From contig NC_088319.1 of the NCBI RefSeq assembly GCF_910592395.1, forward strand, positions 4,028,001-4,092,000: a stretch of 64,000 nucleotides of DNA. The letters are read 5' to 3'. Numbering within the stretch: position 1 is the stretch's first letter; each line of letters starts with the position of its first letter. Positions 50,957 to 60,914 of the stretch are shown here, piece by piece. Source of the stretch: Lineus longissimus (Eukaryota; Nemertea; Pilidiophora; Heteronemertea; Lineidae). The notes under the pieces are model-generated. The model saw nothing but the letters and a program-made list of their open reading frames with translations. It was not told the DNA's origin and searched no databases. The translations under genes and the position numbers were made by a program.

Positions 50957-51634
50957 CTACGATGTAGGACTCCTTGGCTCATCCCCCAAAAAGGACTTCA
51001 AATAACCTAGTTTTTGTGAATTAGACAACAATTTGTTGTCCCCAATGAGGTTCTTAAAACCAAGATACCACTCAGGCCAATCAGTGGGCTCACCGTTGAT
51101 AACATTGAATTTTTGTTTTGGAAGTCCTAAATTAGGGAAGGGGCCAGCGAACACGGGTTTTTCTTCATACACAGGTTCAAAAAAATCACATTCACGGGCA
51201 GCTCCGAATTTCACATGACGCCGATCGTTCTGATCTTCTAACCATTCGTTGGTGCGACTCGAACTAGCTGATTTTACCGTACTACTATCTGACACGTCCA
51301 GTTTCTTTAGTTCGAGTTCTGTTTCGAGGGTTTTTAGCTTTCTTTCCTGGGCGATTTGACGAAGTTTTTCCTTCTCGTGGCGTTCAGAGGTTTCAAGGGC
51401 CTGCATTTGAAGCTCGTGCTCGAGCATCATTTCTGCGTGCACGACCTCGCGCTTTGATTCTGACAGTTGGCTTTCAGTTTCATCAACTGTTACCCACGAG
51501 GTTTCGTTTATACCATCATAGATTGCGTTCTGTGTTTCGGTTTCGTCATAGGCTAGAGCACTGGCCGCCTCTCTCGCTTTCAATGACGGTTTATAGACCC
51601 GCCCGTACCGACTTCTTTGTTGTTTATCGCTCAT
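50957..51634 (-). pseudogene. gag: Gag fragment of a BEL-like retrotransposon
   Basis: A 225-residue open frame: basic start, long glutamate/lysine-rich coiled coil (residues about 70-125), then LPKQKFNVINGEPTDWPEWY and NSQKLGYLKSFL, which corresponds to the start of the DUF1759-like capsid region seen in the BEL Gag at 2442-3677. It ends abruptly, without knuckles or pol, so it is 3'-truncated. It is a different, more distant family than the BEL element at 1-3700. Confidence 0.7.
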
Positions 51635-52004
51635 GGTTCAGGTTCAGGGTAAGGTTCACGACACGCGACTGGTTTTCTTGCCGTTCGCAAGATCAAATTG
51701 TAGATTCATGGTTCATGATTCTCGTCAGGCTGCATTCATGTTTCATCTTCGCGGTTGGATTCGGTTGAATTCGTTTACGCTGTTGACGACAACTTTCATG
51801 TTTCATAAGTCTCAACTTTATTTGGTATATTTGGTAAACGAATATGGAACCTCCAGAGCGACTAGCCGGAACAAGAATGAATAACAATAAAGAAAATCGA
51901 CCGTATTTATAGGGCGGACCCAGACGCTTTCGTAGGCACCTGGCGGAACCCGTGAAATGTTTTGGTTTTAAAAAGATATCAAATCCTCAAAGATATCATC
52001 TAAA

Positions 52005-52077
52005 AGTCCCTGGTTCGTTCCCGGGTTTTGGCACCAAAAGATTCCCAGGCCTTGCGGTACCGGTGGAAAGAAGATAT
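52005..52077 (+). pseudogene. BEL reverse-transcriptase fragment, left half (split by the gypsy element)
   Basis: Plus-strand frame VLAPKDSQALRYRWKED directly before the gypsy insertion. It matches the segment of BEL RTs that precedes the YxMxVHxFG motif, which is found at the other side of the gypsy element from 62204. Confidence 0.6.
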
Positions 52078-53347
52078 TGTAACTCTCGCTAATTCCGTAG
52101 AGGGCGTCGCGACTGTCACTGGATGGCCTTTTAGAGTTTTTGCTGCCACCACCCGTATTAAGGGAATTAATAAAATCTCACCAGTTTCTATATAGAGGCG
52201 AGAGAGTTGGGGTTCGTTAAAAGAACACAAAACACTAAACTAAACCACGTGAATAAGGACAAGGGACTAAAATATCTTGGTAATTAATATTTCATATTTC
52301 GTCTCAATTATTTAGACAAGATTCATCATTCATTATATACAAATTCATTTACAAAATGGTACAAATACCAAAGGCAATTCTATTCGATTTCTGCTAAAAC
52401 GACTCGGTAAATCCAAAGAATCTTCTCAAAACCCCCTCAAACTCTGTTCCCGATTTAAATAAACCCAAACACCGCACAACGCGCTCTCACTGAAACGTAC
52501 AGAGTCGGACCTCTGTTCCAGACTCCCCGCGCGACGTCATCAACCAGTTTAAATACCCCGCCGACGCTAAAACCGCACTACCTTGGCGACGTCACGTAAA
52601 AATGTACACTTACACACTGAATGTAACACAGAAAGAGAGCCTACTCTTTCACGCCCAAAATACTTGTATCATCTATCAAAAACCCTCGAAATTCTCACCC
52701 CAGGTCACAAACTGACATTACAATAAGTATCTAAACACTTCGTCAACCTAATGAAATATATTCAGATTACACCAAGAACTATTTTAAACTTCTCACACAG
52801 CGCGAGGATCAATGCGCTGAATTTACATCGACGAAATGTCAACATTGAAGATCGTGAACCAGAAACAAACCTCATATAAATTGGGAAACCGTATTCATTA
52901 AATTAAACCAGACCAGAAACAATATCTGAATATGATAAGAATTTAACCCCAAGGGTGAAAATAACTAAGAAGTACTCAAACCCCTACAATTTTGACCCGA
53001 ATTTCAGTCAAAAGACAGAATGAACACTCTACCTCATTTCCATAAACAGCGGTGCGAACTGTCAAATGTTAAACCCGTAAAAACACAATGAAATTTGTAC
53101 AAAGGGACAAAAATCATACACACACATATTCTTACCGGTGAAAAGACACAAACCTATAAGTTTCTATTAAAATACTTACGTTTTCTGTACGTAAAAATGC
53201 AAATATTGACACTGTTCGGAAGTTTCGCAAATCTATGACCATGGCAAAGATCCAAAAGATGAGGTCACAGGTCACGTAAATATTCAAATGAGCCATGCGC
53301 GTGAAGCACGTGCACAACGTAAATATCAACAGAGGAATTTCGCTACA
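52078..53347 (-). repeat. 3' LTR of the gypsy element
   Basis: 1270 bp, starts (plus) TGTAACTCTCGCTAATTCC and ends GAATTTCGCTACA. Almost identical to 60934-62203. Contains TGACGTCA-like GACGTCA motifs and several AT-rich blocks. Confidence 0.95.
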
Positions 53348-53348
53348 A

Positions 53349-53360
53349 CTACCCCCCACT
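53349..53360 (-). other. Polypurine tract of the gypsy element
   Basis: Minus strand TTAGTGGGGGGTAGT directly before the 3' LTR, as required for plus-strand priming of cDNA synthesis. Confidence 0.6.
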
Positions 53361-53915
53361 AAGACTGTACGTCCCGGACAGTATACATTCAAAACACCCA
53401 AGATGTCACGTGACATAACCACATGTTTCTGTTTCCACGAAGACACCTACACATCCCCGAATATCGTAACCATGGTAACCATGACGCAGTGACTGCAGAG
53501 GCAATCAACTCAGATTATCCCATTGTAACATACACCGTAAAATACGAGTCACTTACACTGGAAAATTCTAAATACAGTATATACAGGTACAGCACAAATT
53601 TTTACCTAGGTAGACCAATACCTTTAAAAGAAATTCACTAGCATATATAATTTACAACAGTAACAGTAACAATCACTATAAAAACGCACCAGCCTAGGTC
53701 TAGGTCTATACATATACTTACCAATTAAATTTCCTCCTAGAGAAAACCCTTTTTACAACTATCTAGATATAAAAAATTCAAAACCCTTCAACAATGAAAT
53801 ATATATACAATTAGACTGTCATCAGATATAACTTACAGTTAAATATCCTCAAGTATTCTCGGTAAACCTTAAAATAATTACAATCTATACAAATTCAACA
53901 ATATTCGAAATTCCA
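53361..53915. other. Non-coding 3' region of the gypsy element
   Basis: About 550 bp of AT-rich sequence between the zinc-finger ORF and the polypurine tract. No gene or repeat recognised. Confidence 0.5.
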
Positions 53916-54568
53916 CTATTCCTCCGTAGTCGTTTGGGTCCGAGCATCCCTCATATGAATATTGTCTCTGAAAACGTACGTACACTGTTCGTTGCAAATC
54001 GTTCCATCTGGGTAACTCCATGTCCTGTTTCGATGTAGAACGTAAGGTCTCTCAAACTCCTTGGACGGCTTGTCCCCTCTAGTCGGTACTAAAGGCAGTT
54101 TCTCTCCATCGCCATCTTCATGGCTATCGCTGAGGCAGCTTGCTTTCCCTAACGCCTCGGCAGGGGTAGTCTTTAGTGCGCACGAGGAATACTCCTTCTC
54201 CACAGGTCGGGACTCATCCCCCTCACCTACATTACTGGCCATGGACGATTCCAAAATCATATCGCCTGGATCTTCGAATTCCTCGCTTACCACAACGGTA
54301 AGTTTCTGGGTATTCCCGACCGAAACTCCTCTTCGAATTTTGCGAGCTCCTCTGTAGGTTCTGCCAACATATCTCTTGCCAGAGTCTGAGCTCTTCGGTG
54401 TCGCTGCTCGTGGAGCCTCAGCTCCACACGGTGAGTCTTCGGAAACTTCTGCTGGCAATACTGGCAAGATAGTTTTCCCCACTCAGGATGTTCCTCGTCT
54501 TTATGCTGCATCAGCTGCGCTCTTGTCGCAAATTTTCTTTGACATCCGAAACACTTGAACTTCGTCAT
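53916..54568 (-). CDS. Extra ORF of the gypsy element with two C2H2 zinc fingers (two overlapping frames)
   Basis: Lies where env would be, between pol and the 3' LTR. The first frame starts with ATG at 54566-54568 (MTKFKC) and has two C2H2 fingers: CFGCQRKFATRAQLMQH...H and CQYCQQKFPK...LRLHEQRH. It ends at 54287. A second frame (53916-54482) overlaps it and carries a basic then acidic tail, ending RDARTQTTTEE. A single shift between 54290 and 54340 would join them; it may be a mutation or programmed. The ATG follows TTTATTTTAAG, a possible splice acceptor, which would fit a subgenomic mRNA. No signal peptide, transmembrane segment or fusion motif is seen, so it is not an envelope protein. 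Role unknown; nuclear DNA or RNA binding is a reasonable guess. Confidence 0.7.
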
Positions 54569-54638
54569 CTTTATCCTTAAAATAAATAAATATATACACA
54601 CATCAGTTAATGGAATTGCAATTAACTTTGAACACATT

Positions 54639-57260
54639 TTAAACATTGCAAACCCGTCCAATTTTAACATCCGGTCTCATGACAGAAGCTACCCATTCCC
54701 CAAATCTTTGAGGAACACTCTTGTTCCTTCCGCTTCGTCGGCCAACACCGGTGTCCTGTTCATGGACAATCGAAGATTTCTCTCCAGTATCTTTACCCAA
54801 CTCTGAACTAGATTCATGACCTACTTCAATATTTTCACGGGCGTCTACCGCGCCAGCGTCCGTATCTACCCCTTGATTTTCCTCAATGATTTCCGGAGTA
54901 GTATCCTTGGATACCTCCCCCCTCCCTATAATGATGTCTCCTCCTGGAGACTCTTCTCCTGGAGTAACCTCCACCATTTCATTTATCTTCGGGCGCCAAG
55001 CTTTGAAATCACATCCCTTATAGGGCTTCAAACGGTCATAATGACAGACTATAGGACTAGCTTGAGGTGATTTCTGAAGTCTGTACACAACGTCGTCAAT
55101 CTTTCCTACTACGAGAAACGGACCTTTCCAGTGACACTGAAGTTTGGGACACACCCCTTTCTTTCGTGCAGGATTATATACCCAGACTACATCACCAACA
55201 GAATACGCGGATCCGAATCTTTGTCTATCATAATATCGCTTCTGACGCTCAGAATTTTTCTTAGTTTCATTTCTCGCCATTTCATGAGCTACATGAATAT
55301 TTTCTCTCAGGGTTTCTACGTAATCAATAGGCTTTACTTGATCAGCATTGTCTTCGATAGGAAAACCTGTCACTAAGTCTAGAGGTAACTCAACCTCCCT
55401 TCCCAACATCATTTTGTTCGGCGTTTGACCAGTCGTGTCATGTCTGGTTGCCCGATAAGCCATCATAGCAAAGGGAAGGCACTCTTGCCAGTCTTCTTGG
55501 CGCCTAATCGTCTTTGCTAAAATAGCCTCTATGGTCTGATTCATTCGTTCGCATTGTGAATTAGATTGAGGTCGCATCGGACTTGTCCTAGTTTTCTCTA
55601 TTTCAAGCATTTCACAGACTGCCCGAAATAACTTAGACTCATAGGACGCGCCTCGGTCACTGCGAAGTTGTCTAGCACAACCGAATCTGTACAAAAACTC
55701 TCTAACAATTTTATTTGCAATAGTCTCCATTTCTTGATTAGGGATAGGATAGGCCTCAGCCCACTTAGTCCAGCTGTCCGTCACTAAGAGGATAAAACGG
55801 TTACCGTCACCCTTACTAGGAGGTAAAGGTCCTAGAACATCTGTACTAATCCGCTCTAATGTGTTTCCCACCCGATACTGTTTCAATTCAGCACGTCTTT
55901 TCTTACCCGGTCTCTTTCTCTGAGCGCAAATATCACACTGTTCAACCCAAGTGATAATATCCCTACTCATACCAGGCCACCAAAACCTTTGTTGTGCGAG
56001 AGGCAAAACTCGTTTTGCACCGAAATGCCCTGCGGTTTTAGAAGAATGCAGATCACGGAAAATATCTCGGCGGTATTCATTGGGTGGAATCATTTTCCAA
56101 ACGTAAGTTTTCCCGTCGACAGATTCCCAGTTTAATCCTAATACACCTGCTTGGAACTTTAACCTATCCCATTTGGCCCAATATGCCTTAGACAAAGCGT
56201 TTTGACTGGAAACATTTTTCCAATCCGGCCTCTCATTTGAGTTCTTTTTGGCATTTAGTATCCAAGTCAACTCTTGGTCTTCAGATTGTTTCTGAGCTAA
56301 CATTGTCGGGGTCCACTTGTCAGTATCTTGGCTAAATTGCACTGTTTTGCATTTCTGATAAGATCTGGAGGAGTGTTCTTTAACACTATTCGCCTCAATT
56401 TCGTGAACTGCGTCTCCTTTCAATCTGGTAGTGTCACTCAGACACCCTACGTCACTACATAGTTCAGATGATGTGCATGACTGATCCAGGGAGAAACTGT
56501 CTTTACCGTTTCTCGTCTCCGTTGGCAAAGCCATTACGTCACCTACGTCACTATTGTCAATATCTTTTGACAGAGCGGTGTCACTTTGACACCTGCGTAT
56601 CTCAGTCTCATCTTCGTATCGTGACATGCATGACTGATCCAAGGGGAAATAGTCTTTACCACTCTTCATCACCTTCGGAGAAGCCATGACGTCACCTACG
56701 TCATCAACATCAACATCTTTTTGGAGAGTAGCGTCACTTTGACACTTTTGTCTCTCAGTCTTAACCTCATGTTGTGACATGCATGACTGATCCAGGGAGA
56801 AATGGTCTTTACCATTTTTCGTCTCCGTTGGCAAAGCCATGACGTCACCTACGTCATCAACATCAACATCTTTTGTGAGAGTAGTGTCACTTTGACACCT
56901 TTGTCTCTCAGTCTTAACCTCATGTTGTGACATGCATGACTGATCCAGGGAGAAATGGTCTTTACCATTTTTCGTCTCCGTTGGCAAAGCCATGACGTCA
57001 CAACTTAAATCAGTCGTGTGGTCAATCTCCGTCACTTCTGTCAGCTCAACAACTCTATTAACCAGAATGTCCCCATCGTACCCCATTCTGTCACATTGTT
57101 TACAGTTTGTGCACGGGATTCTACTTAGTCCGTCAGCGTTCCCATGAAGACGGCCTGCTCGGTGTTCAATTTTATAGTTGTAGGTTTCTAACACTTCCAA
57201 CCACCTAGCCACTTGACCCTCTGGTTCTTTGAAATTTTTTAAGCCATGTGAGACTAGCAT
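54639..57260 (-). CDS. pol: Gypsy Pol, end of RNase H, repeat insertion and integrase
   Basis: An 873-codon frame that continues Pol after a single-base shift in a run of six A near 57235-57240. It begins with the RNase H end (FKEPEGQVARWLEVL, then HGNADGLSR). A Ser/Asp-rich region with four 51-residue repeats follows (57000-56450). The integrase has its zinc-binding part (HSSKTAGH and CDICAQRK) and the catalytic D-D-E: ISTDVLGP, LRSDRGASYES and QCERMNQ. The C-terminal GPY/F-like segment has HWKGPFLVVGKIDDVVYRL, and an acidic tail follows. It integrates cDNA into the genome. No stop inside this frame. Confidence 0.93.
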   Translation of the reverse strand: MLVSHGLKNFKEPEGQVARWLEVLETYNYKIEHRAGRLHGNADGLSRIPCTNCKQCDRMGYDGDILVNRVVELTEVTEIDHTTDLSCDVMALPTETKNGKDHFSLDQSCMSQHEVKTERQRCQSDTTLTKDVDVDDVGDVMALPTETKNGKDHFSLDQSCMSQHEVKTERQKCQSDATLQKDVDVDDVGDVMASPKVMKSGKDYFPLDQSCMSRYEDETEIRRCQSDTALSKDIDNSDVGDVMALPTETRNGKDSFSLDQSCTSSELCSDVGCLSDTTRLKGDAVHEIEANSVKEHSSRSYQKCKTVQFSQDTDKWTPTMLAQKQSEDQELTWILNAKKNSNERPDWKNVSSQNALSKAYWAKWDRLKFQAGVLGLNWESVDGKTYVWKMIPPNEYRRDIFRDLHSSKTAGHFGAKRVLPLAQQRFWWPGMSRDIITWVEQCDICAQRKRPGKKRRAELKQYRVGNTLERISTDVLGPLPPSKGDGNRFILLVTDSWTKWAEAYPIPNQEMETIANKIVREFLYRFGCARQLRSDRGASYESKLFRAVCEMLEIEKTRTSPMRPQSNSQCERMNQTIEAILAKTIRRQEDWQECLPFAMMAYRATRHDTTGQTPNKMMLGREVELPLDLVTGFPIEDNADQVKPIDYVETLRENIHVAHEMARNETKKNSERQKRYYDRQRFGSAYSVGDVVWVYNPARKKGVCPKLQCHWKGPFLVVGKIDDVVYRLQKSPQASPIVCHYDRLKPYKGCDFKAWRPKINEMVEVTPGEESPGGDIIIGRGEVSKDTTPEIIEENQGVDTDAGAVDARENIEVGHESSSELGKDTGEKSSIVHEQDTGVGRRSGRNKSVPQRFGEWVASVMRPDVKIGRVCNV
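56451..56999 (-). repeat. 153-bp in-frame repeat (51 residues, four units) inside gypsy pol
   Basis: GCCAT(G/T)ACGTCAC on the plus strand recurs at 56530, 56683, 56836 and 56989, an exact 153-bp period. Each unit encodes DVMALPTE, KDHFSLDQSCMS and RCQSDTTL-like segments. Two units are nearly identical, two diverged. Confidence 0.93.
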
Positions 57261-58752
57261 GAACAGTTCTGATCGTGAAAAATCTACCGTACAAGTAATG
57301 TTTGAAATGTTTCACAAAATGTACTACGGCTAGGAGCTCCCTCCTGGTTGTACAATAGTAACGTTCAGTTTTAGACAATGACCGGCTACCATACGCAATA
57401 ACCCTCTCGTGTCCATCCTGAATTTGGCTAAGGACGCCTCCTATATCAAATAGACTAGCATCTGTATCTAGTACCCATTCACCTTCTTCTCTAGGGTGTC
57501 CAAGAATTGGTGCAGACATCAGGCACCCTTTGAGAATGTCAAATGCCACTTCCTGTTCTTCAACCCATACCCATAATTCATCTTTATGCGTTAATTTGTT
57601 TAACGGCCTAGCTATGGTAGAGAACCCTCGTATGTACTTGCGATAATAGGCTAGTGTCCCCAAGAAACTACGCAACTCTGTCAAATCCTTTGGCCTCGGC
57701 CACTCTTTGACAACTCTAACTTTTTCTGGATCACATGCTACTCCATTTTCGCTTACAACGTGTCCTAGAAAATGTACACTAAGTTGAAGGAGATTACATT
57801 TCTTAGGTTTCAACTTTACATTGGCCTGTTCGAATCGTCCTAGCACAGTTCTCAAATTCTTCATTGCCTCATCAAAATCTCGTCCCCAGGTGATCACATC
57901 ATCAAGATATACCAAGCAGACTTCAAATAACAAATTTGACATCATTTTGTTCATCATATAGGTGAAGGTCATCGGACTATTCACCATACCGAATGGCATA
58001 ACTTTGAAGGAGTAAACATTGGTCCTATCTCGGAAACAAGAAATTTTGGATGCCCTTTCTGTAAGCTCTACTTGCCAGAATCCCGCCTGCGCGTCGAGTG
58101 CTGAAAAGTATTTCGCCCCAGCTAATGATGATAGTAAAGTTTCTTGATTAGCCATAGGTACAGCAGAAACCACAGTCTTTTTATTGACAAGTCGATAGTC
58201 CACACAGAAACGATTTGTCCCGTCGCGCTTCTTTACTAGCGTAATGGCCGCTGCCCACGGACTATCAGGACATGGCACAATGATGTCATTCTCTAGCATT
58301 GATTTTATTTCTTTGTCAATTTCTTTTTGTTTCTCTATAGGGAATCTCCTTGGAGGTACCCTAATTGGTTTTGCATCACCAACGTCTATATCATGTTTGA
58401 CAATTTTAGTCCTACCCAGATCAGTCGGTGAAGTGGCGAATGCCCCCGAAAAATCGTTCAGACAACGTGCCAATTCATTACGTTGATAATCAGTTTCAAG
58501 ATCCTTAGAACATCTCTCATAGAGCTCCTTTAGGTGCTCAGGTATTTCTAAAATACCGGTATCGGTCTTCTCCGATTCTTTTACTAAATTAACAGCTTTG
58601 TTCGCAGGAGGTTTCACATCCTCTCTTTCTACAATTTGAGTGCATGAATCTACGGGACACAATACTCCTAAGTACGTTCCCTTTCTTACTATTTGGGCCT
58701 GATCCCCGAAATTAGCAACCCTTATGGGGCACTCCCCATTTCTTGAGTCCAC
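57205..58752 (-). CDS. pol: Gypsy Pol, reverse transcriptase and RNase H
   Basis: About 515 codons, in the same frame as the upstream protease, from which it is separated by one UGA. RT motifs: FCVDYRLVNKKT, FSALDAQAGFWQVEL, MPFGMVNSPMTF, the catalytic VYLDDVITW, FLGHVV and LRSFLGTLAYYRKYI. RNase H: EWVLDTDASLFDIGGVLSQ, YGSRSLSKTERYYCTTRREL. Towards the end a conserved Asp (DHASL) is Val (VHASL). The frame shifts by one base near 57235 and the reading continues in the next ORF. The apparent start GTG is not a real initiation site. Confidence 0.93.
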   Translation of the reverse strand: MDSRNGECPIRVANFGDQAQIVRKGTYLGVLCPVDSCTQIVEREDVKPPANKAVNLVKESEKTDTGILEIPEHLKELYERCSKDLETDYQRNELARCLNDFSGAFATSPTDLGRTKIVKHDIDVGDAKPIRVPPRRFPIEKQKEIDKEIKSMLENDIIVPCPDSPWAAAITLVKKRDGTNRFCVDYRLVNKKTVVSAVPMANQETLLSSLAGAKYFSALDAQAGFWQVELTERASKISCFRDRTNVYSFKVMPFGMVNSPMTFTYMMNKMMSNLLFEVCLVYLDDVITWGRDFDEAMKNLRTVLGRFEQANVKLKPKKCNLLQLSVHFLGHVVSENGVACDPEKVRVVKEWPRPKDLTELRSFLGTLAYYRKYIRGFSTIARPLNKLTHKDELWVWVEEQEVAFDILKGCLMSAPILGHPREEGEWVLDTDASLFDIGGVLSQIQDGHERVIAYGSRSLSKTERYYCTTRRELLAVVHFVKHFKHYLYGRFFTIRTVHASLTWLKKFQRTRGSSG

Positions 58753-59352
58753 TCAAGTTTTCCCTAGTACACAAAATTCTGGAAGTCTCGTCTTCCTTGT
58801 AGGTTCAGCCACAGCCCAACCACCAGATGCGCGCTCTAGTGGCTTAGCAGGGACACCACTCAACAACACTTGGTGACCTGCCGGTAATGTAACAGTAGAC
58901 GTAGCAAATATTTTACAACATCTCAACTTAGGCGCTCTATTAATTCGACATAGCACCTCAGTCTTCCCACACCATAAGACACCTCTACGCGCATCAATGG
59001 TACAACCCAGCTGTCCAAGAAAATCTAAGCCTAATATTCCATCTCCAGGGACATCAGCAATGATAACTGACCCTTCGGTCAATATATCGTCTGTCAATTC
59101 TATCACCATTTCACCTTGTCCCAATACTTTTAAAGCAGACCCCTCGACACCTTCGAGGACAGGCACCTCTGTACCTAATCTTGGCCTCATTTCTTTTTTA
59201 ATAGACTGAAATTTCTCTCTGGAGAGTATGGTGACACATGATCCTGTGTCTATCAAAAATTGTTCTTCACAAAACATGTTCTTCACAAATTTTACTTGGC
59301 ACATACAACCCCGAGTTGTTTTTCCCAATATTGACTTTAATAGGTGTACCAT
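58753..59352 (-). CDS. Gypsy protease region
   Basis: About 199 codons with the retropepsin signature FLIDTGSCVTILS and the second motif GILGLDFL, i.e. a dimeric aspartic protease that matures the polyprotein. It is in frame with gag, 13 codons after the gag UAA, and in frame with RT, separated by UGA at 58753-58755. TGA could have arisen from CGA by a CpG transition, or be read through. Confidence 0.88.
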   Translation of the reverse strand: MVHLLKSILGKTTRGCMCQVKFVKNMFCEEQFLIDTGSCVTILSREKFQSIKKEMRPRLGTEVPVLEGVEGSALKVLGQGEMVIELTDDILTEGSVIIADVPGDGILGLDFLGQLGCTIDARRGVLWCGKTEVLCRINRAPKLRCCKIFATSTVTLPAGHQVLLSGVPAKPLERASGGWAVAEPTRKTRLPEFCVLGKT

Positions 59353-59391
59353 TGACGACGTCGGTCTTATGATGTGAGGCTTCCGTCTCCT

Positions 59392-60636
59392 TTACAACTG
59401 AGAAGCGCCCCCCTTTCCCAGTTGATTCCCGTTTCCCTGATCGGTCCTATAGTTACCGTTATCGCGCCAATTATTCCTTGCCGTATTGTCTCTTCCTCCC
59501 TGCGCCTCATTTTGACTATGTGGACAACGGCTGCTAAAATGACCAAATTCATTACATGTCCAGCACTGGATGTCCTTCAACGGTTTCTTAGGCCTACGCA
59601 TGTTGTCACCAGCCTCATTGCCAGCGTAACCAGGTTGCGCACCTATTTGAAATGATTCAAGGAGTTTCGTCAGGTTTGTTATATTGCCACTCACTGATGC
59701 CAAACCCTCTTCTAGGCCCTTAAGTCTAGACTCAAATTTCTCCTGGCCTCCTCCTTTTTTACTACTAGCACTTACATGTTTGATTGCGCCCTGACTCTTG
59801 TCATTGTTTTGAAATTTCTGACGGTCATCTCTAGTAGTTGTGGCTTTCAAAGATCTAGGTAATGTCTCAACATTTCCACTTGATGACGTTTCATCAAGGT
59901 CCTCAGCCCTCACCATTTTACAGACCCCTTTAGGTCTTGGTAGACCACCGTTATTTCTACGCGACTCAATCTTTTGGAAATTTTCCATTTCTAAAGCCAC
60001 CGTAATGGCTTGTTCAAGCGTGTCCGGAGCTGCCTGAAAAAGTCTGACTCTCACGTCAGAATCATCTATAGTGTCAACGAAATGTTGCCGCGCCATACGC
60101 TCAGTCCACTGTAGGCCTAGACCTGGATATGCTAAAGAGCAGAGACGTCTTATATCCTGCCCCAATTCATGTAAACTTTCATTTTTGTGGCGTCTTCTAT
60201 TACGAAGTTCAGCGGTGTATAGCTCGGTTCGATTGGCTGGGCCAAAGCGTTTCTCCAAAGCCCTAGAGAGTTTCTTGAAATTTGTACGGTCCCGCCTGGG
60301 GAGATCTGCCATTACTTGTAAGGCCGGCCCGCGGAGACACACCCCCATGCCTTGAGCCTTATCTTCATCATCCCATCCATTCAGATCCGAAACCATCTCA
60401 AAATGTGCCATGAAATCAACCCAACTGGTAGACCCATTATAACATTGAGGAACTACTTCCCGCTTAGTACGACGCACTCGTGCGTGTGGGGCTCTGGCCT
60501 GGTCTCCACCAGCCAAGCGAAAATTAGGCGAATTATCCCTTGAGGACTCATTCTCTGTGGTGAACGTATCATTACCATCACCTAGCCCATTTCTTCCCTC
60601 GTTCATAATAATCACCTCGTGATCAGAGTCTGACAT
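59392..60636 (-). CDS. gag: Gypsy Gag
   Basis: A 414-residue Gag: acidic start (MSDSDHEV), a capsid region with WVDFMAHFEMVSDLNGW, LRGPALQVMADLP, LEKRFGPANRTELY and ELGQDIRRLCSLAYPGL, a short coiled coil, and one CCHC knuckle, CWTCNEFGHFSSRC, followed by an Asn/Gly-rich basic tail. It ends in UAA, with protease following in the same frame. It starts about 280 bases after the primer-binding site. Intact. Confidence 0.93.
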   Translation of the reverse strand: MSDSDHEVIIMNEGRNGLGDGNDTFTTENESSRDNSPNFRLAGGDQARAPHARVRRTKREVVPQCYNGSTSWVDFMAHFEMVSDLNGWDDEDKAQGMGVCLRGPALQVMADLPRRDRTNFKKLSRALEKRFGPANRTELYTAELRNRRRHKNESLHELGQDIRRLCSLAYPGLGLQWTERMARQHFVDTIDDSDVRVRLFQAAPDTLEQAITVALEMENFQKIESRRNNGGLPRPKGVCKMVRAEDLDETSSSGNVETLPRSLKATTTRDDRQKFQNNDKSQGAIKHVSASSKKGGGQEKFESRLKGLEEGLASVSGNITNLTKLLESFQIGAQPGYAGNEAGDNMRRPKKPLKDIQCWTCNEFGHFSSRCPHSQNEAQGGRDNTARNNWRDNGNYRTDQGNGNQLGKGGASQL

Positions 60637-60914
60637 TACTAATTAGTCTGATATGCTTCACACTAAACGAATCTAAGGCCTAAACCTTTATCTACGGCTA
60701 CTTTGATGATTTTAGTTGCACACGACTAAATCTAAACAGTAAACTCAGTGAACCGGTACTACTTCCGAACTCTAAAGTTCAGTCATAATAATCACCAACA
60801 AAATTGTGCCCGTTGAAGTCTCAATAGGTTCACTCATTTTTACTTCAATTTCAAATGATGCGTCTCTTATTTTCATTGATTGAATTGCTCTTTGAGTTTG
60901 ATATTACAAAATTA

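Larger units (their letters stand above)
50656..51839 (-). mobile_element. Remnant of an LTR retrotransposon inserted in the Helitron Rep
   Basis: TGTTGACGACAACTTTCATG and the following 35 or so bases occur at 50656-50710 and 51781-51839, as direct repeats. On the minus strand they end ...GTCGTCAACA and contain AATAAA, as an LTR 3' end would. Between them lies a gag fragment. The 3' LTR is reduced to 55 bp and everything between gag and that LTR is gone. The 5' LTR probably extends to about 52000 and includes a TATA-like CTATAAATACGG at about 51900-51915. Confidence 0.6.

Noticed and set aside
54061-54357. Plus-strand 98-codon ORF in the gypsy 3' region
   Set aside because: It is antisense to the zinc-finger ORF and shows no domain.
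53916-54568. Envelope gene in the gypsy element
   Set aside because: No signal peptide, transmembrane helix or cleavage site; C2H2 fingers instead.
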